Origin: ARK-14 sp002899805
GTDB taxonomy: Archaea > Thermoproteota > Thermoprotei_A > Sulfolobales > Fervidicoccaceae
Assembly: GCA_039793985.1 (NCBI GenBank)
Contig: JBAMMC010000007.1
Location: 1 to 63,358, forward strand
Length of the DNA: 63,358 bases
Direction: 5' to 3'
The stretch's first letter is position 1. Each line of letters opens with the position of its first letter. Below are positions 25,659-34,120 of this stretch, in pieces. The position numbers and the translations under genes were made by a program. Below the pieces are notes generated by a model. The model saw only the letters and a list, made by a program, of their open reading frames with translations. It was not told where the DNA came from and made no database searches.

Positions 25659-26882
25659 ATGGGATTAATTATGGTAGAATGGAAGAAATATGCTCTAATA
25701 CTAGCGATAGCTGCTGGGTTTATTCTAGGAATGATCGTAGGATTTTTATATGGGAAACCTGCTGGAGTTCTGAAGCCTCTTGGAGACTTTTTCATCCGTC
25801 TTATGAGGATGTTAGTTACCCCGCTCGTAATAGTAACGATATCCGCAGCCGTTGCACAAATAGCCGATCTGAGAAAGCTAGGAAAGCTCGTCATCGGGAC
25901 ATTTTTCTTCTTCTTATTGCTCTCAGCGATAGCTGCGACTTGGATGTTAATCGGAGCTATTACATTCAAACCAGGTTGGGGCGTCGGTCTTAAACCTCCT
26001 GCTGGATATACTCCACCAACTCCTCCAACAGTTACGGATATTCTATTGAACTTAGTCCCAACTGATTTCGGTAACATTTTGACAGTCTCTGGATTACTGC
26101 AAGCAATTGTATTTTCAATATTGTTTGGTCTAGCTGTTAGCTTGTTAGGAGATAAAGGAAAAAGCATCTCAGACGCGCTTTCTAAGCTTTCCGATGTTAT
26201 GATAAAGTATACATCAATAGTAATGTGGTATGCTCCAATAGGCGTATTTGGATACGCTGCTTGGGTGATCGGAACCTATGGAACAAGCATATTAGCAGCT
26301 TATGGAAGGCTTTTGGTTGTAGACTATGCTTTCAGCTTGGTTTTCTTCTTTGTAGGATATACCATTGTGGTTTGGGCTTCTGGTATTAACCCTCTAAAGT
26401 ACTGGTATGCGATAATTGAGCCAGCAATAATCGCTTTCTCTACGAGAAGTAGCGCTGTAGCTCTTCCGGTGAACTTCAGAGCAGCTGCAAGAATAGGAGT
26501 TCCTGATTATGTGGCAAGGCTAGTTTTGCCGACTGGTGCGACATGTCACATGGATGGAACAGCTATGTACCAAGTTCTATCGACATTATTTATAGCCCAG
26601 GTATTCGGTTTGACTGTTGCTCCCTCTTTATACCCAACAGTCGTACTGGTTGCTACGCTCGCAGCTGTAGCCACTGCTGCTGTTCCAAGTGGAGGACTCC
26701 TCATGCTCGCTATGACAGTTGGAGCAGCTGGAATGCCTCTAGAAGGAATTGCGCTGATAACCCCAATAGACCCCATTATGGATATGCTGAGAACCATGAT
26801 AAATGGTGAAGGAGACGTAGCAGTCTCAACTCTAATGGCAAGAATAATGGAAGGGCCGAAATGGTGGGAAAAGACTCAGTAG
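25659..26882 (+). CDS. Dicarboxylate/amino-acid:cation symporter (GltPh/EAAT family)
   Basis: 407 residues with the eight-helix, two-hairpin architecture of the DAACS family. HP1 carries AFSTRSSAVALPVNF (TRSS motif). TM7 carries GATCHMDGTAMYQ in place of the usual NMDGT. HP2 has VPSGGLLM, and TM8 has DMLRTMING in which the Asp and Arg contacting acidic substrates in GltPh (D394, R397) and N401 are conserved. A Na+- or H+-coupled importer of aspartate, glutamate or C4-dicarboxylates is expected. The Asn-to-His change in TM7 affects a cation-site residue. ATG at 25659, with 25671 as an alternative. Confidence 0.93.
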   Translation: MGLIMVEWKKYALILAIAAGFILGMIVGFLYGKPAGVLKPLGDFFIRLMRMLVTPLVIVTISAAVAQIADLRKLGKLVIGTFFFFLLLSAIAATWMLIGAITFKPGWGVGLKPPAGYTPPTPPTVTDILLNLVPTDFGNILTVSGLLQAIVFSILFGLAVSLLGDKGKSISDALSKLSDVMIKYTSIVMWYAPIGVFGYAAWVIGTYGTSILAAYGRLLVVDYAFSLVFFFVGYTIVVWASGINPLKYWYAIIEPAIIAFSTRSSAVALPVNFRAAARIGVPDYVARLVLPTGATCHMDGTAMYQVLSTLFIAQVFGLTVAPSLYPTVVLVATLAAVATAAVPSGGLLMLAMTVGAAGMPLEGIALITPIDPIMDMLRTMINGEGDVAVSTLMARIMEGPKWWEKTQ

Positions 26883-26888
26883 CAATCA

Positions 26889-26925
26889 TAATTTTTTTTT
26901 AAAATTTTTCAGCTAAGTCGACTTA
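26889..26925 (+). terminator. T-rich terminator and 12-bp palindrome after the symporter
   Basis: Runs of T (ATTTTTTTTTTAAAATTTTT, from 26889) directly follow the stop codon and suit archaeal U-run termination. They are followed by the perfect palindrome TAAGTCGACTTA (26914-26925), whose role is unknown. Confidence 0.4.
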
Positions 26926-27017
26926 ACATAGAAGAAATAGGTTAAATATAACACCATATACATTATAAAAATAGCTGAAACTTGGTTAAAATCGACAACG
27001 AAAGGCAGATGATATAA

Positions 27018-27629
27018 ATGATCGAAGAAAAGTTATGCGTAGGGAACATATGCTGTCTTTCGATAAGTGGAGGAGATTGGGAAAAGGACCCAATTATCCT
27101 TCTTCATGGTTACAGCTTCAATAGAAATGTATGGAGAGAGGTTGGTTTGCTACAAAAGCTTGAAGATGAAAAAATACCATTTCTAGCGATAGACATGCCA
27201 TATGGAATTAAAAGTGAATGTAGCAGAAGAACTTCGGATGCTTTGATGAATCTATCGTTTCTTGAAGAAGTCATAACAAAGAGAAACGAAAAAAAGCTAA
27301 AACCTGTAATTCTGGGGGCTAGCATGGGAGGTTTCTTCGCTATCCTGTATGCCGAGGAAAATAATGTCAAGGGATTACTATTGGTTGGTCCAGTTGGAAC
27401 AGAAGAGGAAAGGGTAAAGGCTAAGGCCTCCACTCTCAACATCCCTGTTCTGATAATCGTTGGCGAAAAAGATACAATTATAGACCTAGAGTCCATAAAA
27501 TCTTTCGCTAGAACGCTACCAAACTCACAGCTAAAAATATACGAATCTTCAGGCCATCCAGCTTATCTATACAAAAAAGAAGAATTTGTGAAAGATGTGC
27601 TTTCATTTTATAAGAGTATTACGGTTTAA
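27018..27629 (+). CDS. Alpha/beta hydrolase
   Basis: 203 residues. The oxyanion/HG element is ILLHGYSFNRNVW, the nucleophile elbow GASMGGFF (Ser at about 103), the acid in VGEKDTIID and the His in SSGHPAYL. This is a compact alpha/beta hydrolase with almost no lid, similar to the CIB/ABHD14 group. Esterase or lipase-like activity is possible; the natural substrate is unknown. Monocistronic, ATG at 27018 with a TATA-like stretch about 40 bp upstream. Confidence 0.8.
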   Translation: MIEEKLCVGNICCLSISGGDWEKDPIILLHGYSFNRNVWREVGLLQKLEDEKIPFLAIDMPYGIKSECSRRTSDALMNLSFLEEVITKRNEKKLKPVILGASMGGFFAILYAEENNVKGLLLVGPVGTEEERVKAKASTLNIPVLIIVGEKDTIIDLESIKSFARTLPNSQLKIYESSGHPAYLYKKEEFVKDVLSFYKSITV

Positions 27630-27793
27630 ACTTTTTGTAAAATCAGAGATCTTTATATAGATTATTTCGAGACTTTTTTAACTTGCTTTTGTTCGGATTA
27701 AACTAACCCGCAACTTTCTCCTTCCCATTGAAATTTCATTTTTATAGTTTTGAGAGAACTTCGCATCTTGAATATCGCTTGCCCGGTATTCAT

Positions 27794-28009
27794 TCAATCA
27801 TTCACAGCTCTGAAAATTTCTTCTCTAAGTCTGTAGTCTTCTTCTGTCGATTTTGAAATTACCACTCCAGCATGAACTATAACATAATCTCCCAATTCAA
27901 CTTCTTCAAATGATGCATCAGCCGTAATTATAGCTCCTCCAATATCTACTTTTACTACTTTCTTTTCTTCATCTTTTTCTACCACTTTCCCTAATACACC
28001 CAAACACAT
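27794..28009 (-). CDS. hypC: Hydrogenase maturation chaperone HypC/HupF
   Basis: 71 residues beginning MCLGVLGKVVEKDEEKK. Family knowledge: HypC proteins start with Met-Cys-Leu-x-x-x-Gly, and Cys2 binds the Fe(CN)2CO moiety while HypC shuttles it between HypD and the hydrogenase large subunit. The GDYVIVHAGVVISK beta-barrel core also fits. It sits 10 bp downstream of hypE on the same strand, so the two are cotranscribed. hypD and hypF are 10 kb away; no structural hydrogenase genes are in the window. Confidence 0.92.
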   Translation of the reverse strand: MCLGVLGKVVEKDEEKKVVKVDIGGAIITADASFEEVELGDYVIVHAGVVISKSTEEDYRLREEIFRAVND

Positions 28010-28019
28010 TACGGATCCC

Positions 28020-29045
28020 TCAGCAAATCCTCGGAACTATGATTCCTGTCGGAGGTTCAATTACTCTTGTACCTCCTATGGATGTTCTCAAAACTACTTC
28101 GCCTTTTCCCCTGACAGCTTCTCCAATGATTTCAGCTTCCGGAAATCCTCCTGATTTCAAATCAAAGAGAAGACCTTCTGCTACATCTGGGGATACAGCC
28201 AATACAGCTCTCCCTTCACTAGCCAAATGCTGGGGATCTACCCCCAATACTTCAGATACTGCCTTCACCCATCTCTTGATTGGGATTTTCTCCTCATAAA
28301 TTATTATACCTATATCATTTATTTCTGCCCAGTCATTGAGAACCATAGCAAGTCCTCCTCTAGTGGGATCCCTTGCGGCATGTATATGAGTTCCATATTT
28401 CTCTAATATAGGAAGTAATGGCATTAATGGAGCCGCATCGCTCTTAACTTCCTCATTGAGTTCTAGACCGAATTGATGTGCAGCTATAACTGCACCATGC
28501 TCTCCTATTCCTCCTGTTAAGATAATCTTGTCACCGACTTTAATTTTATCATCAGTTATTGGTATTCGAGTGAGGCCAATACCAGCTGTTGTTATGATAA
28601 AGTTAGAGATTTCTCCCTTCGGCATAACTTTAAAATCTCCTCCTATAATGACAACTCCCGCTGCTAAAGCCTCCTCTGTCATATCATCTATTGCTTTTTT
28701 CAACAATTCAAATTCTGTTCCTTCTTCCACAACTATAGCATCGACAATTGCTATGGGTTTTGCTCCCGATACTATGAGATCGTTTATAGTTCCATCAGCT
28801 GCTAACTTACCTATGCTGCCCCCTCTGAAGAATGGAGGATTTACGGTAAATGAGTCAACTGTTATCGCTAGAAAATACCCCTCATCCAACTTTATAAAGC
28901 CTGCGTCATCCATAACATCTAGACCTATAATGCCTTTATCTTTCCATTTTCCTGCTAAAGAAATTGCTCTGTTGAGCAACTCTTTAATAAGAATTCCTGT
29001 TTCTAAGCCCCCAGCTCCATCCGCCAAAGTTACTTTTCTACCCAC
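28020..29045 (-). CDS. hypE: Hydrogenase maturation protein HypE
   Basis: 341 residues of the AIR-synthase/PurM-like fold. The N-terminus has LADGAGGLETGILI and the core has DDAGFIKLDEGYFLAITVDS. GIGEHGAVIAAHQFGLE and RDPTRGGLAMVLNDWAE are typical of HypE. The protein ends in PRIC, the conserved C-terminal Cys that is carbamoylated by HypF and dehydrated to thiocyanate, giving the cyanide ligands of NiFe-hydrogenase. Cotranscribed with hypC. ATG at 29045 preceded by GTGAGTGATAG. Confidence 0.95.
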   Translation of the reverse strand: MGRKVTLADGAGGLETGILIKELLNRAISLAGKWKDKGIIGLDVMDDAGFIKLDEGYFLAITVDSFTVNPPFFRGGSIGKLAADGTINDLIVSGAKPIAIVDAIVVEEGTEFELLKKAIDDMTEEALAAGVVIIGGDFKVMPKGEISNFIITTAGIGLTRIPITDDKIKVGDKIILTGGIGEHGAVIAAHQFGLELNEEVKSDAAPLMPLLPILEKYGTHIHAARDPTRGGLAMVLNDWAEINDIGIIIYEEKIPIKRWVKAVSEVLGVDPQHLASEGRAVLAVSPDVAEGLLFDLKSGGFPEAEIIGEAVRGKGEVVLRTSIGGTRVIEPPTGIIVPRIC

Positions 29046-29150
29046 AAGCTATCACTCACGCTAGTCAGTGTCTTTTTATTAAAATAACTGCTATAGAGGC
29101 TAATTACGCTTTCAGAAGATGATCCCCCAAAACAAAAAACGCTTTTTATT

Positions 29151-29750
29151 TTATTTCGATAAAAGCTGTGGGTAATAAGCCTGAAAGCCGCTTAAAAGCA
29201 TTTCTACAGCAAAGGATGCAATAATGAGAGACATGAATTTTCCGAGACCGTTGATGAAAGTAGGTCCTAAAAGCCTTGAAATAAATGTCGATATGAGTAA
29301 AGTCAGATATACTAGAAAACATGCGATTAAAGATGAAATGAGAGTCATCGTGATCCCTTTAAGCCCGCTCAAAAGAATAAGAGTTGTCATTGTTCCAGGT
29401 CCTACTATCAGAGGGGTAGCAATTGGAACTACGATCAAATCACCAGTTTCCACCTTTTCCGGTTTATGACCTGTTATCAAAGTATCTATTGCTACAGCCA
29501 ACAGAATTATTCCACCAGCTATTTTCAGGCTGGATAAGCTTATTCCGAATATGCTTAATATATAATTGCCACCCAATACGAATACGAAATTTAACAGAAT
29601 AATAGTCAGGAATACTCTATTTACTGTTCTCATAAACCCACCTTCGGCAAATTCCACAACTTCGAGGAATTTTGGAATCGCTACTAGAGGATTCATCACG
29701 GCATACAGCTGAACAACTATCGATACCATTGTACCAAGCTCAAACATCAA
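29151..29750 (-). CDS. MarC-family membrane protein
   Basis: 199 residues, six predicted helices. The start MFELGTMVSIVVQLYAVMNP with NPLVAIPKFLE matches the MarC/NAAT family, as do VPIATPLIVGPGTMTTLILL and the C-terminal GLGKFMSLIIASFAVEMLLS. Family members were once linked to multiple-antibiotic resistance, but one archaeal member transports neutral amino acids; the function here is open. The likely start is the second Met (MFELG). Monocistronic, between hypE and the amidotransferase. Confidence 0.85.
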   Translation of the reverse strand: MMFELGTMVSIVVQLYAVMNPLVAIPKFLEVVEFAEGGFMRTVNRVFLTIILLNFVFVLGGNYILSIFGISLSSLKIAGGIILLAVAIDTLITGHKPEKVETGDLIVVPIATPLIVGPGTMTTLILLSGLKGITMTLISSLIACFLVYLTLLISTFISRLLGPTFINGLGKFMSLIIASFAVEMLLSGFQAYYPQLLSK

Positions 29751-29903
29751 AGGACTTCACCCATTGAACATTAAATTTAAAAAAATAAACTTAATAAAAT
29801 AGAAGATGACTCACCGCTATCCTGGCTATATCTGCCTTTATATACCAAAGATTTAATTTATAGGTTAAGCTTGCTACTACTACATGGATAGGTGAATTGG
29901 AAA

Positions 29904-30752
29904 ATGTGCAGGATGCTCGCTTTAATGGGAACGATTCTTCCGCATTCAGCAAATAAATATGAAAAGATGATAAAAGGGCTCGTTTCTTCCGCTTACTACG
30001 ATCCATATGCAGCAAGAATATTTGGTCAAAGAGGAGCCTCTCATAAGCATGGGTGGGGAAGGGCAACAGTTTATCTCGAAGGAAATGGGATTTCTTACTC
30101 CATAAATAAACACATTCATCCTATATATGTTGTGAAACCTGGAGGTGTTCAATACACCTCATCAGATGTCGAGTATTTCAGGCCTTTCGTTATTGATTTA
30201 ATACATGCTAGGGCAGCTTCTCCAGATACAGAGGTGAGCATTTTTAACGTTCAACCGTTCGAATTCGTAACAAGCACAGGAGACAGACTTATCTTGGCAC
30301 ATAACGGAAGCGTCGATAAAGAGAGGCTTGTTTTAGATTCTAAGGACAAAATTCCAAAAGAGGTCGCTGAAAGACACAGCGATACGTTCATGTTAGGATA
30401 TATGTTATCTCAAGAAGTTGGGAAGAGTCTAGATATAAGCTTGCTGAGAAAGTACAAAGATTACGTAAAATCTGCTCTAAATCTTATAGCTTTGCTTATA
30501 ACTGAAGAAAAGGTAGATGTAATGTTCGGGAGCTATTTTACAAATGATGAACATGACTACTACTATAAACTCTTCTTAAAGAACGAAAGAAATAGCATAA
30601 TGGTATCATCTTCAACTGCCGTTGATTTTTACTACGATGAAGAAGACGCATCTTCTTGGATACCGATAAACAAAGGAGAATTTTACATTGGGAAAGTGAA
30701 GTACAGAGATGGTGGAGCTAGACTAGTTGATCTGAATAAAAATTTGCTCTGA
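29904..30752 (+). CDS. Class II glutamine amidotransferase (YafJ/GAT-II type)
   Basis: 282 residues if started at ATG 29904, so that Cys is residue 2 (MCRMLALMG). This start follows AGGTGAATT at good spacing and exposes the N-terminal nucleophile Cys needed in Ntn-type amidotransferases. Other landmarks are SHKHGWGRATVYL, DLIHARAASPDTE, QPFEFV and LILAHNGSVD. Stand-alone class II amidotransferases of this type supply ammonia or act as unknown hydrolases; no partner synthase is next to it. Divergent from marC. Confidence 0.84.
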   Translation: MCRMLALMGTILPHSANKYEKMIKGLVSSAYYDPYAARIFGQRGASHKHGWGRATVYLEGNGISYSINKHIHPIYVVKPGGVQYTSSDVEYFRPFVIDLIHARAASPDTEVSIFNVQPFEFVTSTGDRLILAHNGSVDKERLVLDSKDKIPKEVAERHSDTFMLGYMLSQEVGKSLDISLLRKYKDYVKSALNLIALLITEEKVDVMFGSYFTNDEHDYYYKLFLKNERNSIMVSSSTAVDFYYDEEDASSWIPINKGEFYIGKVKYRDGGARLVDLNKNLL

Positions 30753-30767
30753 TTTTTTGATAAAAAA

Positions 30768-31796
30768 TTATTCGTTACATGTTTTTCTGTTGGTTAATAC
30801 GATCTTTTCAATGCCTTTCTGAGCGAGCTTTTTTCTTACCTTTTCTGTACCTATCTTTATAGATCTCAGCTTCTCTTTCGCAATAGCCCTTGGAAGAAGC
30901 TTCAGTCCGCAGTCCGGATTTATATATAGACATTCAGGTTTAACATAATTCATTACCTTAGTTATAGCAGCTTCTACGGATTCCGGGGTTTCAATATTCC
31001 GGTTGTGAACATCTACTACTCCGAACCCAAGTTCAGCATTCAGTCCTTTTATTACCTCAAGGTCACTGAATCCTCTGTTTGCGAATTCAAGCGCAAATTG
31101 TGAAACCCTCAGTCTATCATAATATGGTCTCAATATCCTATAATCTGAGTAGCAAACATGAAGACCTATCTTCATATTTATCCCTGATACTGCTTCGTTT
31201 ATAGCCTCAACAGCCCATTCCATTTCTTCCGGATGTGTAGTTAAAGCAGGTTCATCTATTTGGACAAATGTTGCCCCCGCCTCCTCTAATGATTTCAGCT
31301 CTTTGTTTATTATCTTAGCTAATTCAAAAGTCGCTTCCTCTTTATTCTTATAATAGATGATATAAGACCAATCAGCAATTGTATAAGGACCTGTAATTGG
31401 GACTTTCACGGCTAATGAAGTCGAAACTTCTCTCAGGAACCTAAACTCCTCTACAGTCATCGGTCCTTTCCATTTTAGGGGACCTACAATTCCCGGTTTT
31501 CTGAAGTAATTATTACCCCAAACTCGCACGTTTCCAAAGAATTTGAATCCTTCTATTCTCTCGGCAAAATATTCCACCATTTCTTCTCTTCTCATTTCTC
31601 CGTCAGATGGGATATCAACTCCCATTATTTCTTGTTCTTTCACAACTGCGGTCACTGCATCTCTGAATGCCTCCTCCATCTGAGCTTCATCTATTTCTCC
31701 TCTTTTTCTAGCTTTGATCATCTCCCTCAACCATTTAGGTTTAGGATAGGAACCAATTACAGATATTGGAAGTATCGGTAGTTCTACCACTTTCAT
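30768..31796 (-). CDS. metE: Core methionine synthase (MetE C-terminal-type domain)
   Basis: About 343 residues, equivalent to the catalytic C-terminal half of cobalamin-independent methionine synthase. It begins with a methyltransferase barrel (SVIGSYPKPKWLREMIKARK, IPSDGEMRREEMVEYFAERI). The zinc ligands are in GLHVCYSDYR (His, Cys), and a second Cys in INPDCGLKLLPR. Such core enzymes (Mes-type) in archaea often take the methyl group from a corrinoid protein rather than from polyglutamyl folate. The upstream gene encodes a separate N-terminal-like half, overlapping by a few bases. The first ATG (31811) or the Met at 31796 (MKVVEL) is the start. Confidence 0.9.
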   Translation of the reverse strand: MKVVELPILPISVIGSYPKPKWLREMIKARKRGEIDEAQMEEAFRDAVTAVVKEQEIMGVDIPSDGEMRREEMVEYFAERIEGFKFFGNVRVWGNNYFRKPGIVGPLKWKGPMTVEEFRFLREVSTSLAVKVPITGPYTIADWSYIIYYKNKEEATFELAKIINKELKSLEEAGATFVQIDEPALTTHPEEMEWAVEAINEAVSGINMKIGLHVCYSDYRILRPYYDRLRVSQFALEFANRGFSDLEVIKGLNAELGFGVVDVHNRNIETPESVEAAITKVMNYVKPECLYINPDCGLKLLPRAIAKEKLRSIKIGTEKVRKKLAQKGIEKIVLTNRKTCNE

Positions 31797-31798
31797 AT

Positions 31799-32782
31799 TT
31801 ATTCCCCCCATATTCTGACGGATTTAGAGAGCTTCCTTAGCTTGCTTAAAGCCCATTTTGGAGGTATAAAGTCCATCGGAGCGTTATTTCCTATTATAAT
31901 TCTCTCAAAACCTAACCTTTCTGCCTTATCTAACCAACCTTTTATCAGGCGGTTTCTCTCTGGAATTGGGTTCCTTGAATCTAAAGCTCCCAAATAAATT
32001 GTTTCTAATCCTTTCTTTGAAAGTTCTGCTATCATTTTCCAAGCAAAGGGCAGATGAAGGTCCAAACCTATAACAGAATTATCCTTTGAAACTCTCATCA
32101 AATGACTTAAATCTTTAGTGGTTCCATTAAAATATGTTAAGATGAAAAACTCACTTTTGTTGAATCTCTCCAGGATACCTGATATTTCCTTGCTTCCCAC
32201 TTCTTTTACTTCATTCCCCAGTTTCCTATCCATGAAAGATGGTTCATGCAGCTCAAAGAATGAAAAGCCAAGTTTTTCTAAAGCATCGATAAGTGGAACA
32301 AGGAAATTCTCTCCCCAATCGATAGTGAGCTCTGAAATAGATGAATAGAATTTATTTTGTGAAAAACTAGCAAGTGTCACTGGGCCTGGAAGCGGTGCTT
32401 TAATTCTTAGCATCGATTTTCCTGCTGTTCTATTTGAGATCTCTGAGAACCATTTTATCAAATCCCATTCCTTTAAAGATAGCTTTTCTCTCACGACAGG
32501 TGATCTCACAAAAAAGTTATTATCGAAAAATCTAACGAGACCATTTATTTCAACATTTGACATAGAGACTATGGGATTTATAATATCATCAGCCCAAAGC
32601 ATACCATCTGTAGAGTATGTGAAACCAAGTTTTTCTAGCCCGAATAGCAGTGATAATTCTTTTGAGAGTATTTTATCCATAAACTCTCGTTCATTGATTT
32701 CTTTCGACTTTCTCAAGGAATGGAACTCAGCTACCTTTTCATCTCTTGGAAAAGAACCAGAAAAACCTAATTCCACTTTCAT
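31799..32782 (-). CDS. MetE N-terminal-domain-like protein
   Basis: 327 residues. GFSGSFPRDEKVAEFHSLRK and later GLEKLGFTYSTDGMLWADD resemble the N-terminal barrel of MetE, which binds folate and supports the catalytic half; SFFELHEPSFMDRKLG and APLPGPVTLASFSQNKFYSS repeat the pattern of the catalytic barrel. The metal-binding Cys residues are absent, so it is probably non-catalytic. In several crenarchaea the two MetE halves are separate neighbouring genes, exactly as here. Starts at ATG 32782; the stop overlaps the core metE frame. Confidence 0.8.
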   Translation of the reverse strand: MKVELGFSGSFPRDEKVAEFHSLRKSKEINEREFMDKILSKELSLLFGLEKLGFTYSTDGMLWADDIINPIVSMSNVEINGLVRFFDNNFFVRSPVVREKLSLKEWDLIKWFSEISNRTAGKSMLRIKAPLPGPVTLASFSQNKFYSSISELTIDWGENFLVPLIDALEKLGFSFFELHEPSFMDRKLGNEVKEVGSKEISGILERFNKSEFFILTYFNGTTKDLSHLMRVSKDNSVIGLDLHLPFAWKMIAELSKKGLETIYLGALDSRNPIPERNRLIKGWLDKAERLGFERIIIGNNAPMDFIPPKWALSKLRKLSKSVRIWGE

Positions 32783-32950
32783 TTAGGTTGACCTCTTTAG
32801 ATATTCTATATTATTTTCTCGTTGATTTATCCATCATAGTTTTTAAGGATTTCACTGCAAAGGAAAAGAGCTCAATGTTTTTAATATATAGAACTAAAAA
32901 AAGGAGCAGATTGAGTAGGAACCATAACAGCGGAGTGTGATGTTACAACC

Positions 32951-33682
32951 GTGAAGCTATTAGCCGAAGTTGTCTTTGAGCTTAATAAAGGAAAAAAGAG
33001 ATTTGAGCAAGTATACGATTTACTCTGTAAAGAAAAAAGAGTTTTCGATGGTATTGATATTCCCGAATCCCCTCTTGGAATGGCATCCTTGAATTCTATT
33101 GTCATAGGTGCCCTCATGAAAAAAAGTTGCCCAGATATAACCGTCTTTTCCCATTTGAGACTCGTTGATATTTCACCTACTCTTTTCCTTTCTCTCCTTT
33201 CCTCAGCCGAATTGGCAAACATTGATGGGGTCTTCGTTACTTATGGAGAAAAAAATGAGAAAAAGAATAATAAAGGTTTGTTATATACCGAAGATTCATT
33301 AACTCTGGCTACTAACTATGGTCTGAATAATAAATTAGGAGCAATATTAAGCCTCAGTTATAGTACCGATGAAATAATGAAAAGATTGGAAACTGGTTTC
33401 AAAAAATTTCTGGTATTGAGGCTCTCAGATTCTAATTTTGAAAAATTTGTAATTATAGCGGAAAGAGCTAGAAAGTTCGGAAAAGAGCTATATCCTTACA
33501 TTATAATAAAAACAGAAAGAAATAGCGAGATAATTGATAGAATAGGTCAACCAAGTTACGAATTACATAATCTTGAGAATATTATAGAGAAACTAGGTGG
33601 AATAGTAGAAGGGATCGTAATTTCAACCGCAGGGGATTTCAAATTCCTCAGGTCGTTCGAAGCGAAATTTCTTAGAAAATGA
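32951..33682 (+). CDS. Methylenetetrahydrofolate-reductase-like protein
   Basis: 243 residues in a TIM-barrel-like pattern: FDGIDIPESPLGMASLNSIV, then PDITVFSHLRLVDISPTLFL and LANIDGVFVTYGEK, matching the MetF order of DNP-like, RDRN-like and GD-like segments, although the motifs are degraded. It is divergent from the MetE pair, which suits a role in one-carbon supply for methionine. Start used is GTG 32951, but the frame continues upstream for 13 codons with MetF-like sequence (ITAECDVTT) to a TGA and holds no start; the ribosome-binding site AAGGAG and TTG 32911 are in another frame. A frameshift or unusual start is possible. Confidence 0.6.
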   Translation: MKLLAEVVFELNKGKKRFEQVYDLLCKEKRVFDGIDIPESPLGMASLNSIVIGALMKKSCPDITVFSHLRLVDISPTLFLSLLSSAELANIDGVFVTYGEKNEKKNNKGLLYTEDSLTLATNYGLNNKLGAILSLSYSTDEIMKRLETGFKKFLVLRLSDSNFEKFVIIAERARKFGKELYPYIIIKTERNSEIIDRIGQPSYELHNLENIIEKLGGIVEGIVISTAGDFKFLRSFEAKFLRK

Positions 33683-33760
33683 AAAATTCAAATTCTCGAT
33701 GGAATTCTATCAGCGCAAATTATAAATATTAAGCTACTGTTATTTTTTATGGTGAATTTT

Positions 33761-34003
33761 ATGGCAAAGGTAAAAGTTACAGTAGATAGGGACACATGCA
33801 TTGCCTGTGGGGTAGCTCCTACAGTATGTCCTCAAGTGTTTGTTTTAGGCAGTGATAACGGGAAAAATAGAGTGGTGGACAAATATTCTACTAATCTAAC
33901 TGATTCTATATCTGAAGGAGAACTTCCCGAAGATTTGTATGAATGTGCCGTCCAGGCTGCAGGATCTTGTCCTGTAGGAGCAATAAGAGTTCAAAAAGTC
34001 TAG
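33761..34003 (+). CDS. Ferredoxin with one Fe-S cluster
   Basis: 80 residues from ATG 33761 (preceded by GGTGA at ideal spacing; the frame also has an ATG at 33749). The cluster region reads DTCIACGVAPTVCPQVF and the distal part AAGSCPVGAIRV, with another Cys in LYECAVQ. Usual mono-cluster ferredoxins have C-x2-C-x2-C; here the third Cys is Ala and a Cys appears four residues later. It could hold a cluster with altered ligation or have an intramolecular disulfide. Low-potential electron carrier of archaeal metabolism is the expected role. Monocistronic; the split-tRNA 5' half ends 18 bp beyond on the other strand. Confidence 0.88.
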   Translation: MAKVKVTVDRDTCIACGVAPTVCPQVFVLGSDNGKNRVVDKYSTNLTDSISEGELPEDLYECAVQAAGSCPVGAIRVQKV

Positions 34004-34020
34004 CTTTTTCAAGTTGAAAA

Positions 34021-34044
34021 AATAGGGCGGTAGCCCACGTACCT
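34021..34044 (-). ncRNA. Trailer of split tRNA 5' half (trans-pairing strand)
   Basis: Immediately follows the 5' exon. Its last 17 nt (34021-34037) are the exact complement of the first 17 nt of the 3' half leader (36591-36607). Seven nt (AGGTACG) lie between this helix and the exon; GGT of it pairs with ACC of the leader. It ends in a run of T (ATTTTTTC), fitting archaeal termination. Confidence 0.85.
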
Positions 34045-34075
34045 CCCGCGGGCTACCTGGCTGCCCTACCCCGCT
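34045..34075 (-). tRNA. Split tRNA-iMet (CAU), 5' half (positions 1-30)
   Basis: Exon AGCGGGG-TA-GGGC-AGCCAGGTA-GCCC-G-CGGG: acceptor 5' strand, U8, complete D arm (GGGC/GCCC stem with G18G19), G26 and positions 27-30 of the anticodon stem. A TATA box (34095-34103) is about 24 bp upstream of nucleotide 1. Its 3' counterpart is at 36619-36682 on the plus strand. The final GG before the cut would be the bulge, and the preceding CGCG pairs with CGCG of the 3' half leader. Position of joining is unique: 5' exon gives three Gs, 3' exon one G, to make CGGGG. Confidence 0.9.
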
Positions 34076-34094
34076 ATTTGTCCCCGCCAAAGAA

Positions 34095-34103
34095 AAATTA
34101 TAA
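34095..34103 (-). promoter_or_regulatory. TATA box of split tRNA 5' half
   Basis: TTATAATTT on the minus strand, centred about 24 bp upstream of tRNA nucleotide 1 (34075). This predicts transcription start within two or three bases of the mature 5' end. Confidence 0.6.
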
Positions 34104-34120
34104 GGGGGGGTTTTTATACT

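Noticed and set aside
32911..32940. Nine-codon leader peptide after AAGGAG
   Set aside because: Interesting as a leader peptide, but a displaced start or frameshift of the MTHFR-like gene explains it as well; reported under that finding instead.
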